64,000 nucleotides of DNA from Saccharospirillaceae bacterium (GTDB lineage Bacteria > Pseudomonadota > Gammaproteobacteria > Pseudomonadales > Oceanobacteraceae). Made by a program: the position numbers and the translations under genes. Each line of letters opens with the position of its first letter. Within the stretch, counting starts at the first letter, position 1. Below, in pieces: positions 55,323 through 64,000 of the stretch. Where the stretch lies: assembly GCA_021208685.1 (NCBI GenBank), contig JAJOJJ010000020.1, forward strand, positions 62,001-126,000, written 5' to 3'. The notes below the pieces were generated by a model. That model was given only the letters and a program-made list of their open reading frames with translations. It was not told the origin of the DNA and ran no database searches.

Positions 55323-55482
55323 ACATGGTTCCCAACTGGTGAAGCGTGTATCATACCGCATCCTTTGGAAAGCGGGTAAATATGGGCGCAAATGTTGTGC
55401 TTCTGGTCACGCATTGCCGGTATTTCTCCCTTCCGTCCGTAATGTTGCCGGCCTGTGCTGGCGGTTGAATCTCAGGTTTCGT

Positions 55483-56130
55483 ATGCAGACGTATCAGAAA
55501 GAATTTATCGAATTCGCCATCGCTCAGGGTGTTCTTAAATTTGGCGAATTTACCCTGAAATCCGGCCGGGTCAGTCCTTATTTTTTTAATGCTGGCCTGT
55601 TTAACAGCGGGGCCGCGCTGGCCAGACTTGGGCGTTTTTATGCAGCGGCGCTGGAAGCGTCCGGTGTTGACTACGATGTGGTCTTTGGCCCGGCTTATAA
55701 GGGTATTCCTCTGGCCGCGACGCTGTCGGTGGCGCTGGCTGACCACTACAACAAAGACATGCCTTACGTTTTTAACCGCAAAGAAGCCAAAACCCACGGC
55801 GAAGGCGGTAACCTTGTCGGCGCACCACTGACCGGCCGTGTACTCATCGTAGACGATGTGATTACCGCCGGTACGGCGATCCGCGAAGTCATGGCTATGA
55901 TTAATGCCGCAGAGGGTGCCACACCAGCGGCTGTGCTGATTGCTCTGGATCGTCAGGAAAAGGGTCAGGGCGAGCTGTCAGCCATTCAGGAAGTTGAGCG
56001 CGATTTCGGTATGAACGTGATCAGCATCGTGAGTCTGAATCAGGTGCTGGATTATGTGTCGGAAAAACCCGAGCTGGCGCAGTATGCCACTGCGATCAGT
56101 GCCTATCGTGATCGTTACGGGGTTGAATAA
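55483..56130 (+). CDS. pyrE: Orotate phosphoribosyltransferase
   Basis: 215 aa from the ATG at 55483 ([20 protein letters not shown]), matching the family length. Transfers phosphoribose from PRPP to orotate in pyrimidine synthesis. PRPP-binding motif [14 protein letters not shown] and orotate contacts [13 protein letters not shown] and [10 protein letters not shown]. An in-frame extension upstream (to 55297) overlaps crc and lacks homology. Confidence 0.96.
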   Translation: MQTYQKEFIEFAIAQGVLKFGEFTLKSGRVSPYFFNAGLFNSGAALARLGRFYAAALEASGVDYDVVFGPAYKGIPLAATLSVALADHYNKDMPYVFNRKEAKTHGEGGNLVGAPLTGRVLIVDDVITAGTAIREVMAMINAAEGATPAAVLIALDRQEKGQGELSAIQEVERDFGMNVISIVSLNQVLDYVSEKPELAQYATAISAYRDRYGVE

Positions 56131-56157
56131 GCCCGCGCGAAGAGGAGAGTTGTAACA

Positions 56158-56835
56158 ATGAAGCCACTGGTTGGGCTGTTTGCTGTTGTATGCCTGCTGG
56201 CCTCTGGTCCTAGCTTTGCCAACAAAATGTATCGTTTTACCGTCGATGGCCGAGTGGTCGTTAAGGATTATATTCCGGCGGAATACAGCCATCTTGGTTA
56301 CGAAATACTGAACAGCAGCGGCATGGTGGTGAAAACCGTTGCTCCGGCTCCGACGGCAGAAGAGCTGGCGCAGCGCCGCGCTGAAGAAGCTGCGAAAAAA
56401 GCCCGTCAGGATGCTATTGCTGCCCAGCGCAAACTGGATCTGGACTTACTGCGGTTGTACGCCAAACCCTCCGATGTGGAACGCGCACGGCAGCGTAAAG
56501 CCGATGAGATAGACTCCTACATTCAGCTGCAGCGCCGGCGCATTGTCGACCTTGAGCAGAAGCTGGAGAAGGCTCAGGCGCAGGCGGCCAATATTGAGCG
56601 TCGTGGTCAGGAGGTTCCGGCCGATATGCGTCTTGAGATTGTGCAATTGCAGAACGGTATCCGTGACAGCGAAGGCAACATCAAGGCGCGCCAGCAGGAA
56701 ATGAAGGACAGCACCCGCGATTATGCTGAGCAATACGAGCGCGTGCGTATTCTGCAGGTTTACCCGGCGGGGACGCTGGATGAAGACGTGGATCTGGATC
56801 GGGTGGATCAGATTCTGGAGAAACGGAACGAATAA
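56158..56835 (+). CDS. DUF4124-like secreted coiled-coil protein
   Basis: 225 aa with a signal peptide (cleavage near SFA-NK, residue 21). Then a short segment like DUF4124 (KMYRFTVDGRVVVKDYIPAEY), followed by a long charged coiled coil (about 60-200; AEELAQRRAEEAAKKARQD, IVDLEQKLEKAQAQAANIE). Periplasmic. Located 27 bp after pyrE with GAGGAGAG before the ATG. Function unknown; possibly envelope structure. Confidence 0.75.
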   Translation: MKPLVGLFAVVCLLASGPSFANKMYRFTVDGRVVVKDYIPAEYSHLGYEILNSSGMVVKTVAPAPTAEELAQRRAEEAAKKARQDAIAAQRKLDLDLLRLYAKPSDVERARQRKADEIDSYIQLQRRRIVDLEQKLEKAQAQAANIERRGQEVPADMRLEIVQLQNGIRDSEGNIKARQQEMKDSTRDYAEQYERVRILQVYPAGTLDEDVDLDRVDQILEKRNE

Positions 56836-56839
56836 AAAT

Positions 56840-56861
56840 CGGCGCTCAGGCGCCGTTTTTT
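56840..56861 (+). terminator. Terminator after DUF4124-like gene
   Basis: CGGCGC-TCAG-GCGCCG followed by six T. The same stem, loop and T-run occur again after the lipoprotein gene at 58320. Confidence 0.93.
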
Positions 56862-56989
56862 ATTTTGTCTTTTTTGTTAATAGGCCAGTCCTGGCAACTT
56901 CTCATTGTTTGTCGGCAGAAAAGGCTTTTATAGTTTTCTCTGTATCCCATCACCGCGTCAGACGGTAAGCGCAAACAGAGGAATCCATC

Positions 56990-58309
56990 ATGAATAAACC
57001 AACCTGTAACAAGGGATCTGAAGTGTTCGGCAAACACTGGATCGCCATAGCAACCACTGCATTGCTGGTAGCCTGTGGTGGTGGCGGCAGCAGTGATAGT
57101 GATGAAGGAAATAACCTGGTGCAGACCGGTGTCTTTGTCGATAGCCCGGTGGCTGGCATCCGTTATGAAACTGCTACCCAGCAGGGAACGACAAATGCTG
57201 CAGGCCAGTTTCAGTACCGTAACAACGAGCAGATCAACTTCTATCTCGGTGGTATCACCTTTCCCACGGCTTATGCCCAGTCCGTGGTAACACCGCTGAC
57301 GCTGGCGGGCACGGCAGACCCCACTAATTCTGTCGTAGTGGGCATCGCCCGCCTGCTGCAATCACTGGATGCTGATAGTAATCCGGACAATGGTATTGAA
57401 ATCAGTGCCAGCACAGCGGCTGCTGCAGCGGGGTATTCCATTAATTTTTCAGACTCGCTCAGTGAGGAGGCGTTTGAAGAGGCATTTGAAGGCACTGCAC
57501 AACAACTGCTGGAGGCGGCGTTTCCCGGTGCAGGGCGTGTGTTGGTTAGCACGGAAGCCGCACTTGAACACCTGCAAAGCAATCTGACCCCTATTCAGGG
57601 TGCCTGGATCGGGGTGTCAGAAGGCCGTGAAGTGGTCTTGCTGTTCTTGCCCGGCGGACAGTATATGCATTTTGAGTATGGTCTGAGTGACGGTGTTCCG
57701 GGTGAGGCCAGTGACGAAACTGGACAGGCCGGAATGGAATTCGGCTTATACAGCTGGAATAAAACTACGGGTGCATTTACGTCACAGTGCCCGCTGCTGG
57801 ATCACAATGGCGAATGGGGATTGTCGCATCCGGAACCAGATGGTGTGTGCAGGGGGTCAACAACCGTATTCAGTGTTGATGGTAATAGCCTGACCATTAA
57901 TCCCGGCGATGAAGAGCTCGTCTTTACCCGGATCAGCAGTGCAGAGAACCCGGTGATCGGCGGCTGGTTATACGAAGAGGGCAATATGGACGGCGTGCTG
58001 GCTCTGGTGCTGATGGAAGGCCGTTATATTATTGCGCAGACGGAAGGTGAGGGTGATGCAACGGCGGGAATGGAAGCCGGCATCTATGAGCTGCAGGCAA
58101 TGGATAATGATGGTAAACGTGCATTCTCCAATCCTTGTCCGCAGCTGGATCTGAATGGCACGTCGGGGTTCTCGCATCCGGATGGTCAGGATTGTGTGGG
58201 GAATAACAAAGATATGAATGCGTCTATCGGTATTTACAGCAACCTGCTGTGGTTCAATAACAACGATCTGGGCAGCGATAATCTGAACTTTGCCCGAGTG
58301 GCTCCCTGA
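56990..58309 (+). CDS. Lipoprotein with duplicated C-terminal domain
   Basis: 439 aa with a lipobox LVAC (Cys29) followed by GGGGSS, so membrane-anchored and probably exported to the outer membrane. Residues about 40-200 form a first domain with an INFYLGGITFP strand and later helices, similar in pattern to other GGGGSS-type surface lipoproteins. The rest contains two related ~105-residue units, about 204-310 and 322-430. Shared features are G.W..., GM E.G.Y, CP.LD.NG, G.SHP. and a following C.G. Family not recognised; function unknown. Confidence 0.75.
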   Translation: MNKPTCNKGSEVFGKHWIAIATTALLVACGGGGSSDSDEGNNLVQTGVFVDSPVAGIRYETATQQGTTNAAGQFQYRNNEQINFYLGGITFPTAYAQSVVTPLTLAGTADPTNSVVVGIARLLQSLDADSNPDNGIEISASTAAAAAGYSINFSDSLSEEAFEEAFEGTAQQLLEAAFPGAGRVLVSTEAALEHLQSNLTPIQGAWIGVSEGREVVLLFLPGGQYMHFEYGLSDGVPGEASDETGQAGMEFGLYSWNKTTGAFTSQCPLLDHNGEWGLSHPEPDGVCRGSTTVFSVDGNSLTINPGDEELVFTRISSAENPVIGGWLYEEGNMDGVLALVLMEGRYIIAQTEGEGDATAGMEAGIYELQAMDNDGKRAFSNPCPQLDLNGTSGFSHPDGQDCVGNNKDMNASIGIYSNLLWFNNNDLGSDNLNFARVAP

Positions 58310-58319
58310 ATATAAAAAA

Positions 58320-58341
58320 CGGCGCTCAGGCGCCGTTTTTT
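58320..58341. terminator. Terminator between lipoprotein gene and slmA
   Basis: CGGCGC-TCAG-GCGCCG with six A before and six T after; identical in stem and loop to the element at 56840. Convergent genes on both sides suggest two-way use. Confidence 0.93.
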
Positions 58342-58347
58342 ATGGGA

Positions 58348-58968
58348 TCAGACCGGTAAACGGCTCAGATCTTTATCTCGCAGTAGTGCCACGCGCAGCA
58401 TCTGCCATTGATCGTCCCAGTATTCGGTGGGCAGGGCTTTGAACTCACTGCGTACATACTGACGGATACGACCTTCCAGCACGGCGGTGAGCAGGTTAGC
58501 GGCGGCGCTGGCGGTGTGCACCGGCACCTTACCTTCGCGCATTTCGGCTTCGCGCAGGATCTGTTTGAACTGCATTTCAATGCGTTCAAAGAACTGCTGA
58601 ATCCGCTGGCGCAGGCGTTCGGTTTCACCGGACAGCGCATCGCCCGACAGCAGGCGGCACATGCCCGGATTTTTCTCCGCAAAGGTCAGTACCAGTGTCA
58701 GGGTCCGTTCGCAGCGCTGATCCGCGTGTTCGAAATCCTGCAGGATGCGGCTGATCCGGGAAAAGACGGCTTCTTCGATAAAGCTGATCAGGCCTTCAAA
58801 CATTTTGGCTTTAGACGGAAAGTGGCGATACAGCGCCGCTTCCGAAACGCCCACGGCTTTGGCCAGACTGGCGGTGGTGATGCGTGCGCCGGGGTTGGTT
58901 TCCAGCATCTGCGCCAATGCCTGCAGAATCTGATCGCGTCGTGACAGCTTGTCGGCGGTCTCAGTCAT
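58348..58968 (-). CDS. slmA: Nucleoid occlusion factor SlmA
   Basis: 206-aa TetR-family DNA-binding protein that blocks FtsZ ring assembly over the chromosome. [36 protein letters not shown]. The C-terminal domain has [19 protein letters not shown] and [17 protein letters not shown], as in E. coli SlmA (near-identical RHFPSKARMFEGLIEFIE). Directly upstream of and close to argB (10 bp) on the same strand. Confidence 0.95.
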   Translation of the reverse strand: MTETADKLSRRDQILQALAQMLETNPGARITTASLAKAVGVSEAALYRHFPSKAKMFEGLISFIEEAVFSRISRILQDFEHADQRCERTLTLVLTFAEKNPGMCRLLSGDALSGETERLRQRIQQFFERIEMQFKQILREAEMREGKVPVHTASAAANLLTAVLEGRIRQYVRSEFKALPTEYWDDQWQMLRVALLRDKDLSRLPV

Positions 58969-58978
58969 TTAGCCTTCC

Positions 58979-59962
<984 letters not shown>

Positions 59963-60002
59963 TTATACGGCGCGCGCCTGCCAACGGGAATTGACGGCTT
60001 TC

Positions 60003-62495
60003 TCAGAACGGAACCTTAAGTTCCGGTGCGTAGCGGGTAAGTGCCTGCTTCATCCGTTGCTGAATCCGGGCAATGGCATCGGCGTTGTTACCGGCGAAGC
60101 GCAGGGTCAGTTTGGGGGTGGTGTTGGATGGCCGAATCAACCCCCAGCCGTCAGCAAATTCGATGCGCAGGCCATCGGTGTTGAATACCCGGGCGCCAGC
60201 GGTCAGCCCGCTGTCGGCGGACAGTTCTTTCAGCAGGCTGAATTTGCGCACATCATCGCAGTCGATGGTGATTTCCGGCGTGCTGACATCTTCCGGCAGA
60301 GCGGCAAACAACTGATCCACCGGCAGGTTTCTCTGGCTGATAATTTCCAGCAGACGGGCTGCGGTATAGAGACCGTCGTCGAAACCGTACCAGCGATCCT
60401 GAATGTAGAAGTGGCCGCTGAATTCGCCACCAACGATGGCATTGAGTTCCAGCATTTTGCGTTTCATCAGTGAATGGCCGGTTTTCCACATGGTCGGGCG
60501 GCCGCCATGGCGACTGATCAGAGATGCCAGATGGCGTGACGATTTAACGTCGTAAATAACATCGCGGCCAGGGTTGCGCGGCAGAATATCTTCAGCCAGC
60601 AGCATCAGCAGGCGGTCGGGCCAGATGATTTTGCCGTTGTTGTCGACCAGTGCAACCCGGTCGCCGTCGCCGTCAAATGCCAGTCCCAGATCGGCGTTAT
60701 GCGCTTTTACGGCATCCTGCAGGGCCTGCAGATTTTTCGGCTGACTTGGATCCGGGTGATGATTCGGGAAGCGGCCATCGACATCACAAAACAGGCATTT
60801 GGCTTCGAGACCCAACAGGTTCATGAGTTTTTCTGCCAGCGGACCGGCAATGCCATTACCGGCGTCGATCACAATGTTCATGCTGCGGGCGAGTTGAATA
60901 TCGCCCTCGATGCGCTGCAGATAGGCTTCGGCCAGTTCACGACTTTCGGTCTGGCCGTCGCCGCGCGGCAGGTCGCGCCGCATGATGCGGTGATACAGTG
61001 CCATCAGCTCATCCTGCGCCAGGGTTTGCTGGCCGATAACGATTTTCAGGCCGTTGAATTCCGACGGGTTGTGGCTGCCGGTAACGACCACACCGCAAGG
61101 GGTATCAAGCTCGTAGGTGGCGAAGTACAGCAGGCCGGTTGGCTGTGCGCCAAGACGGATAACGTGACAACCGCTGTCATTCAGTCCTTGCTGCAGGTGT
61201 CCGGCGAGTTGCGGGCTGGATTCGCGCCCATCCCAGGCGAGGCTGATTTTGCTGAAGCCCCGCTCCCGGACTTCGGCTCCCAGTGCACGGCCGATCCAGT
61301 AGCAGGTATCACCGGTCAGATCCTGACCAACGATGCCACGGATATCGTAAGCGCGGAATATACCCTGCGCGACCTCCGCCGGATGGTCCTGCTCAACTTC
61401 TTCAACCGTCAGTTCGGGTAAGCTCTGGCGGGTAGCATGGCTCACCGTGGTGATCTTTTTCGGCGGTTCAAGGGAAATGTCCAGCCGCTCACGATTGCTG
61501 TGTTTATCCGGGGTGTTAACGGCAACTTCTGTGCCCGGACGCAGGGTGTTGATCAGGTGCTGCATGCTGCCTGCCAGCTCGTGGAACAGTGCCAGAGTAA
61601 AGACCGGCGGCTCATCGACGCCTTTGCGGCTGAGGTTGCGCACGTAGGTCAGCAGCTTCAGCTGATTACGCAGAATATCGCGCTTTTGCAGGCCAACCAG
61701 AATAAACAGGCCAATGAGTGTGGCGACAAGAACGATCACCCAGGGCGTGACCAGCGGCATCAGTTCCAGTTGCGGGCGTTCGTCAGAAGGGATGTAGGTC
61801 AGATACCAGTAATCGTTAATCGGTTTGGTAACGATGGTGCCTGCGCGTTGAACATTCTGGCCGATGCGGAAAATTTCCAGCCCTTTTGAGCGGTCGCTGT
61901 CGACAAACTGGTTAACGACAATCTGACCCATGTTCTGGCTGGTGCCGGACTGAAATTGTGACAGCCAGCCAGAGCCATACTCGGCCAGCAGGACACCGGC
62001 AATCTGGTTCAGGTTATTGCGGATGGGGGAAGCCCAGTAAAAATGGACGCCGCCATCACGCTGCACCGCTTCGAGACGCATATCCGCACCACTCAGGGTA
62101 CGGCTGACCAGCTCCTGTACCGCATAGCCATGACTGGTCTGCAGTCCCATGGCGTCTTCGCGGCGGATCAGTTGCAGGGAGGACACTCCGGGCAGAAACT
62201 GGCGCAGTGTCGCTTTCCAGGCCGGATCATTCTCCTCCAGTGCCTGTAAGGTCAGCGGGTGATGACTGGCGGCACTCTGCAGGCGACGGGTGTCCTGCAG
62301 ACGGGTGCTGAGGGCGTGCGCCATTTGCTCGGCCATGGCTTCAGCAAAGGCGCGATCCACATCGGATTGGGTAAACAGGTTGACCTGAATACTCTGAAAA
62401 GAAAGCCCGCCAGCAATAAACAACAGCGCCAGCCAGATGGTCAGGCGGCTGTAAAATACGATGGTACGTTCTGGCGTGCGGACGTTCGTTTTCAT
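60003..62495 (-). CDS. algC: Phosphomannomutase/phosphoglucomutase AlgC with membrane N-terminus
   Basis: 830 aa. Residues about 15-33 and 242-264 are TM helices flanking a periplasmic domain of roughly 200 residues similar to sensor-type extracytoplasmic domains. From about residue 375 the PMM/PGM enzyme begins: RAYDIRGIVG, phosphoserine loop VVTGSHNPSEFNGLK, metal loop AFDGDGDRVALVD, sugar loop GGEFSGHFYI, phosphate loop RPSNTTPKLTLRF. Makes mannose-1-P and glucose-1-P for alginate/LPS. Pseudomonas AlgC was first described without the long N-terminus, but extended forms are common. Upstream of argB. Confidence 0.93.
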   Translation of the reverse strand: MKTNVRTPERTIVFYSRLTIWLALLFIAGGLSFQSIQVNLFTQSDVDRAFAEAMAEQMAHALSTRLQDTRRLQSAASHHPLTLQALEENDPAWKATLRQFLPGVSSLQLIRREDAMGLQTSHGYAVQELVSRTLSGADMRLEAVQRDGGVHFYWASPIRNNLNQIAGVLLAEYGSGWLSQFQSGTSQNMGQIVVNQFVDSDRSKGLEIFRIGQNVQRAGTIVTKPINDYWYLTYIPSDERPQLELMPLVTPWVIVLVATLIGLFILVGLQKRDILRNQLKLLTYVRNLSRKGVDEPPVFTLALFHELAGSMQHLINTLRPGTEVAVNTPDKHSNRERLDISLEPPKKITTVSHATRQSLPELTVEEVEQDHPAEVAQGIFRAYDIRGIVGQDLTGDTCYWIGRALGAEVRERGFSKISLAWDGRESSPQLAGHLQQGLNDSGCHVIRLGAQPTGLLYFATYELDTPCGVVVTGSHNPSEFNGLKIVIGQQTLAQDELMALYHRIMRRDLPRGDGQTESRELAEAYLQRIEGDIQLARSMNIVIDAGNGIAGPLAEKLMNLLGLEAKCLFCDVDGRFPNHHPDPSQPKNLQALQDAVKAHNADLGLAFDGDGDRVALVDNNGKIIWPDRLLMLLAEDILPRNPGRDVIYDVKSSRHLASLISRHGGRPTMWKTGHSLMKRKMLELNAIVGGEFSGHFYIQDRWYGFDDGLYTAARLLEIISQRNLPVDQLFAALPEDVSTPEITIDCDDVRKFSLLKELSADSGLTAGARVFNTDGLRIEFADGWGLIRPSNTTPKLTLRFAGNNADAIARIQQRMKQALTRYAPELKVPF

Positions 62496-62586
62496 GTTGC
62501 TTCCTTTCGGCCGGTGTCGGGCGGTCCTGAATTATTGTTATTTGAAATAAGGCAGCGCTTGTTACGGATGGCGGCTTATGCCGCGT

Positions 62587-63048
62587 TCAGCTCCGCCCGG
62601 AGTGACCAAAGCCACCCGTACCACGCTCGGTGGATTCAAACTGCTCAACGATTTCAAACCCGGCCTGAACAACAGGGACAAGCACCAGTTGCGCCAGACG
62701 TTCACCGATATCAATGGTGAAGCTGTCTTTGCCCCGGTTCCAGCAGCTGACCATCAGCTCGCCCTGGTAGTCAGAGTCAATCAGGCCGACCAGATTTCCC
62801 AACACAATACCATGCTTATGGCCGAGGCCGGAGCGTGGCAGAATCATGGCCGCCAGACCCGGATCCTCAATGAAGATGGCCAGACCGGTACGGATCAGCT
62901 GAGTTTCTCCCGGATGCAGCGTCAGTGGCGCATCGAGACAGGCGCGCAGATCCAGTCCGGCAGAGCCGGGGGTGGCGTATTCGGGCATGGGGATGCTGTT
63001 GCCCAGGCGCTCATCCAGTACTTTTACCTGTAATTTTTGCATGGTCAT
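62587..63048 (-). CDS. dut: dUTP diphosphatase (dUTPase)
   Basis: 153 aa homotrimeric enzyme. Motifs: [50 protein letters not shown] and the C-terminal arm [11 protein letters not shown]. Hydrolyses dUTP to dUMP, preventing uracil incorporation and feeding dTMP synthesis. 12 bp downstream of coaBC on the same strand. Confidence 0.97.
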   Translation of the reverse strand: MTMQKLQVKVLDERLGNSIPMPEYATPGSAGLDLRACLDAPLTLHPGETQLIRTGLAIFIEDPGLAAMILPRSGLGHKHGIVLGNLVGLIDSDYQGELMVSCWNRGKDSFTIDIGERLAQLVLVPVVQAGFEIVEQFESTERGTGGFGHSGRS

Positions 63049-63060
63049 TCGGTTCCGGGG

Positions 63061-64000
63061 TTAAGAAATTGAGGGTGCTTTTGACTGCTGATAACGGTGG
63101 GCAATGAGTTCCACCAGTTCGCGCGCGAGCGCCTGTTTGCTCATCTGAGCGAAGCTCTGCTGATTTTCAGCCCAGAACACGGTCACGGCATTCTGATCGC
63201 TGTTAAAGCCGATATCGGTTCCTGAAACATCATTGGCGATGATCATATCGAGGTTTTTGCGCACCAGTTTATCGCGCGCATAAATATCAACATCCTGAGT
63301 CTCGGCGGCAAAGCCAACCGTAAACGGGCGCTGTTCATGGGCGGCAACGGTGGCGACCACATCCGGGTTTTTCACCAGCGTCAGCTCCATGCTGTCCGCC
63401 GATTTTTTGATTTTCTGATGGGCGGCAGTCATCGGACGATAGTCCGCCACGGCGGCCGCTGCGACAAAAATATCGCACGAGCTGAGCTGTGCCAGAGCGC
63501 AATCCAGCATGTCACGCGCGCTCTCGACCCGCAGGCAGTTAACGCGTTCGGGGGCAGGAATCACCACCGGTCCGCTGATCAGGGTCACTTTGGCGCCGGC
63601 ATCACGGGCAGCCGCCGCAAGGGCATAACCCATCTTGCCGGAGCTGTGATTGGAGATGTAACGCACCGGATCGATGGCTTCCCGGGTCGCCCGGCCGTAA
63701 TGACAACATTGAGGCCAGCCAGCAGGCCGGTTTCAAACAGATCGGCGGCCTGGGCTGCAATATCGTCAGGTTCGAGCATGCGTCCGGGGCCGACATCGCC
63801 GCAGGCCTGAGCGCCATCAGCCGGGCCAAACAGATACAGCTTGCTGCCTTTGATGTCGATCAGACGGGCGATGTTGGCCTGGGTAATCGGCTCACGCCAC
63901 ATCGCCTGATTCATGGCCGGAGCCAATGCGATCGGAGCCTCGGTTGCCAGGCAGACCGTGGTCAGAAGATCATCTCCTGAGCCTTGTGTCAGGCGGGCAA
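63061..64000 (-). CDS. coaBC: Bifunctional CoaBC (partial, apparent frameshift)
   Basis: Phosphopantothenoylcysteine decarboxylase/synthetase of CoA synthesis; 5' part lies beyond the window. Minus strand from 64000: a CoaC piece (ATEAPIALAPAMNQAMW, LIDIKG..) continues to GLNVVITAG. There the frame shifts: the expected [22 protein letters not shown] resumes in another frame from [10 protein letters not shown] (63666 downward). One base (a C on the minus strand near 63686-63693, GGGCCGACC expected, GGGCGACC seen) appears missing. CoaB then runs normally to 63061 ([32 protein letters not shown]). As this gene is usually essential, a sequence error is the likelier cause. Confidence 0.85.

Noticed and set aside
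55323..55391. Longer N-terminus of Crc
   Set aside because: Crc proteins start MRIIS; the ATG at 55322 gives this exactly.
55297..55482. Upstream extension of pyrE
   Set aside because: The extra residues overlap crc, have no homology and no good ribosome-binding site; the family start fits the ATG at 55483.

Overview
The window is an ordinary chromosomal segment of a gammaproteobacterium. Gene content and order (phoR-phoB, ubiA-ubiC, rubredoxin and its reductase, HU, recG, oxyR, ridA, spoT-rpoZ-gmk, yicC, rph, crc, pyrE, slmA, argB, algC, dut, coaBC) closely follow the block I remember from Pseudomonas aeruginosa (about PA5320-PA5364). Crc, a Pseudomonadales-type regulator, supports this. 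Interruptions of that order and the accessory genes suggest a marine Oceanospirillales/Pseudomonadales relative (Thalassolituus/Oceanobacter-like) rather than Pseudomonas itself; that placement is inference. Almost all of the sequence is coding, and I saw no prophage, CRISPR array or complete insertion sequence.

Bases 1-34,500 are core metabolism plus an unusually dense set of signalling genes. The first gene is a truncated cpxR followed by cpxA, then a short malic enzyme, a periplasmic solute-binding protein, typA, and glnA. glnA has a textbook sigma-54 promoter and two NtrC-like sites. A phosphate-selective porin with a Pho box follows, then a third sensor/regulator pair and a secreted delta-class carbonic anhydrase. 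There are two PhoB/PhoR-like systems about 7 kb apart (12.9-14.9 kb and 20.1-22.2 kb). The second has a Pho box in front of phoB and is probably the true phosphate system; the first is a diverged paralog. Between them lie tRNA-Thr(TGT) and, on the minus strand at about 16.34-16.54 kb, a stretch with 13 GGA motifs, several in hairpin loops, closed by a 13-bp terminator stem and T-run. A GacA/UvrY-like palindrome lies about 180 bp upstream. I read this as a CsrB/RsmZ-type RNA that sequesters CsrA/RsmA. The remainder is ubiquinone genes, rubredoxin electron transfer, HU, transport, recG and oxyR.

Bases 34,968-46,925 hold a complete, tightly coupled chemosensory operon inserted between oxyR and ridA. 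It encodes a soluble receptor with two signalling tips (DosM-like), a triple-domain CheW, CheB, a HEAT-repeat protein, CheR, CheY, CheA, a small STAS-like protein, a second CheY, a two-TM receptor with no periplasmic domain, and a ParA-type ATPase. The order matches, from memory, Vibrio cholerae cluster I (class F9), which builds cytoplasmic arrays. Notable here are the ParA gene, the lack of any ligand-binding domain in either receptor, and a CheZ-like D-x3-Q phosphatase motif in the C-terminal part of the second receptor. No flagellar genes are nearby. Decayed IS481- and IS1182-type transposase fragments lie directly downstream.

Bases 47,800-64,000 return to the conserved block, from ridA-spoT-rpoZ-gmk through to coaBC. 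A MerR-methyltransferase fusion gene is inserted between gmk and yicC. Other accessory items are a DUF4124-like protein and a lipoprotein with a duplicated domain. coaBC runs off the window end and carries an apparent one-base frameshift, possibly a sequencing error.
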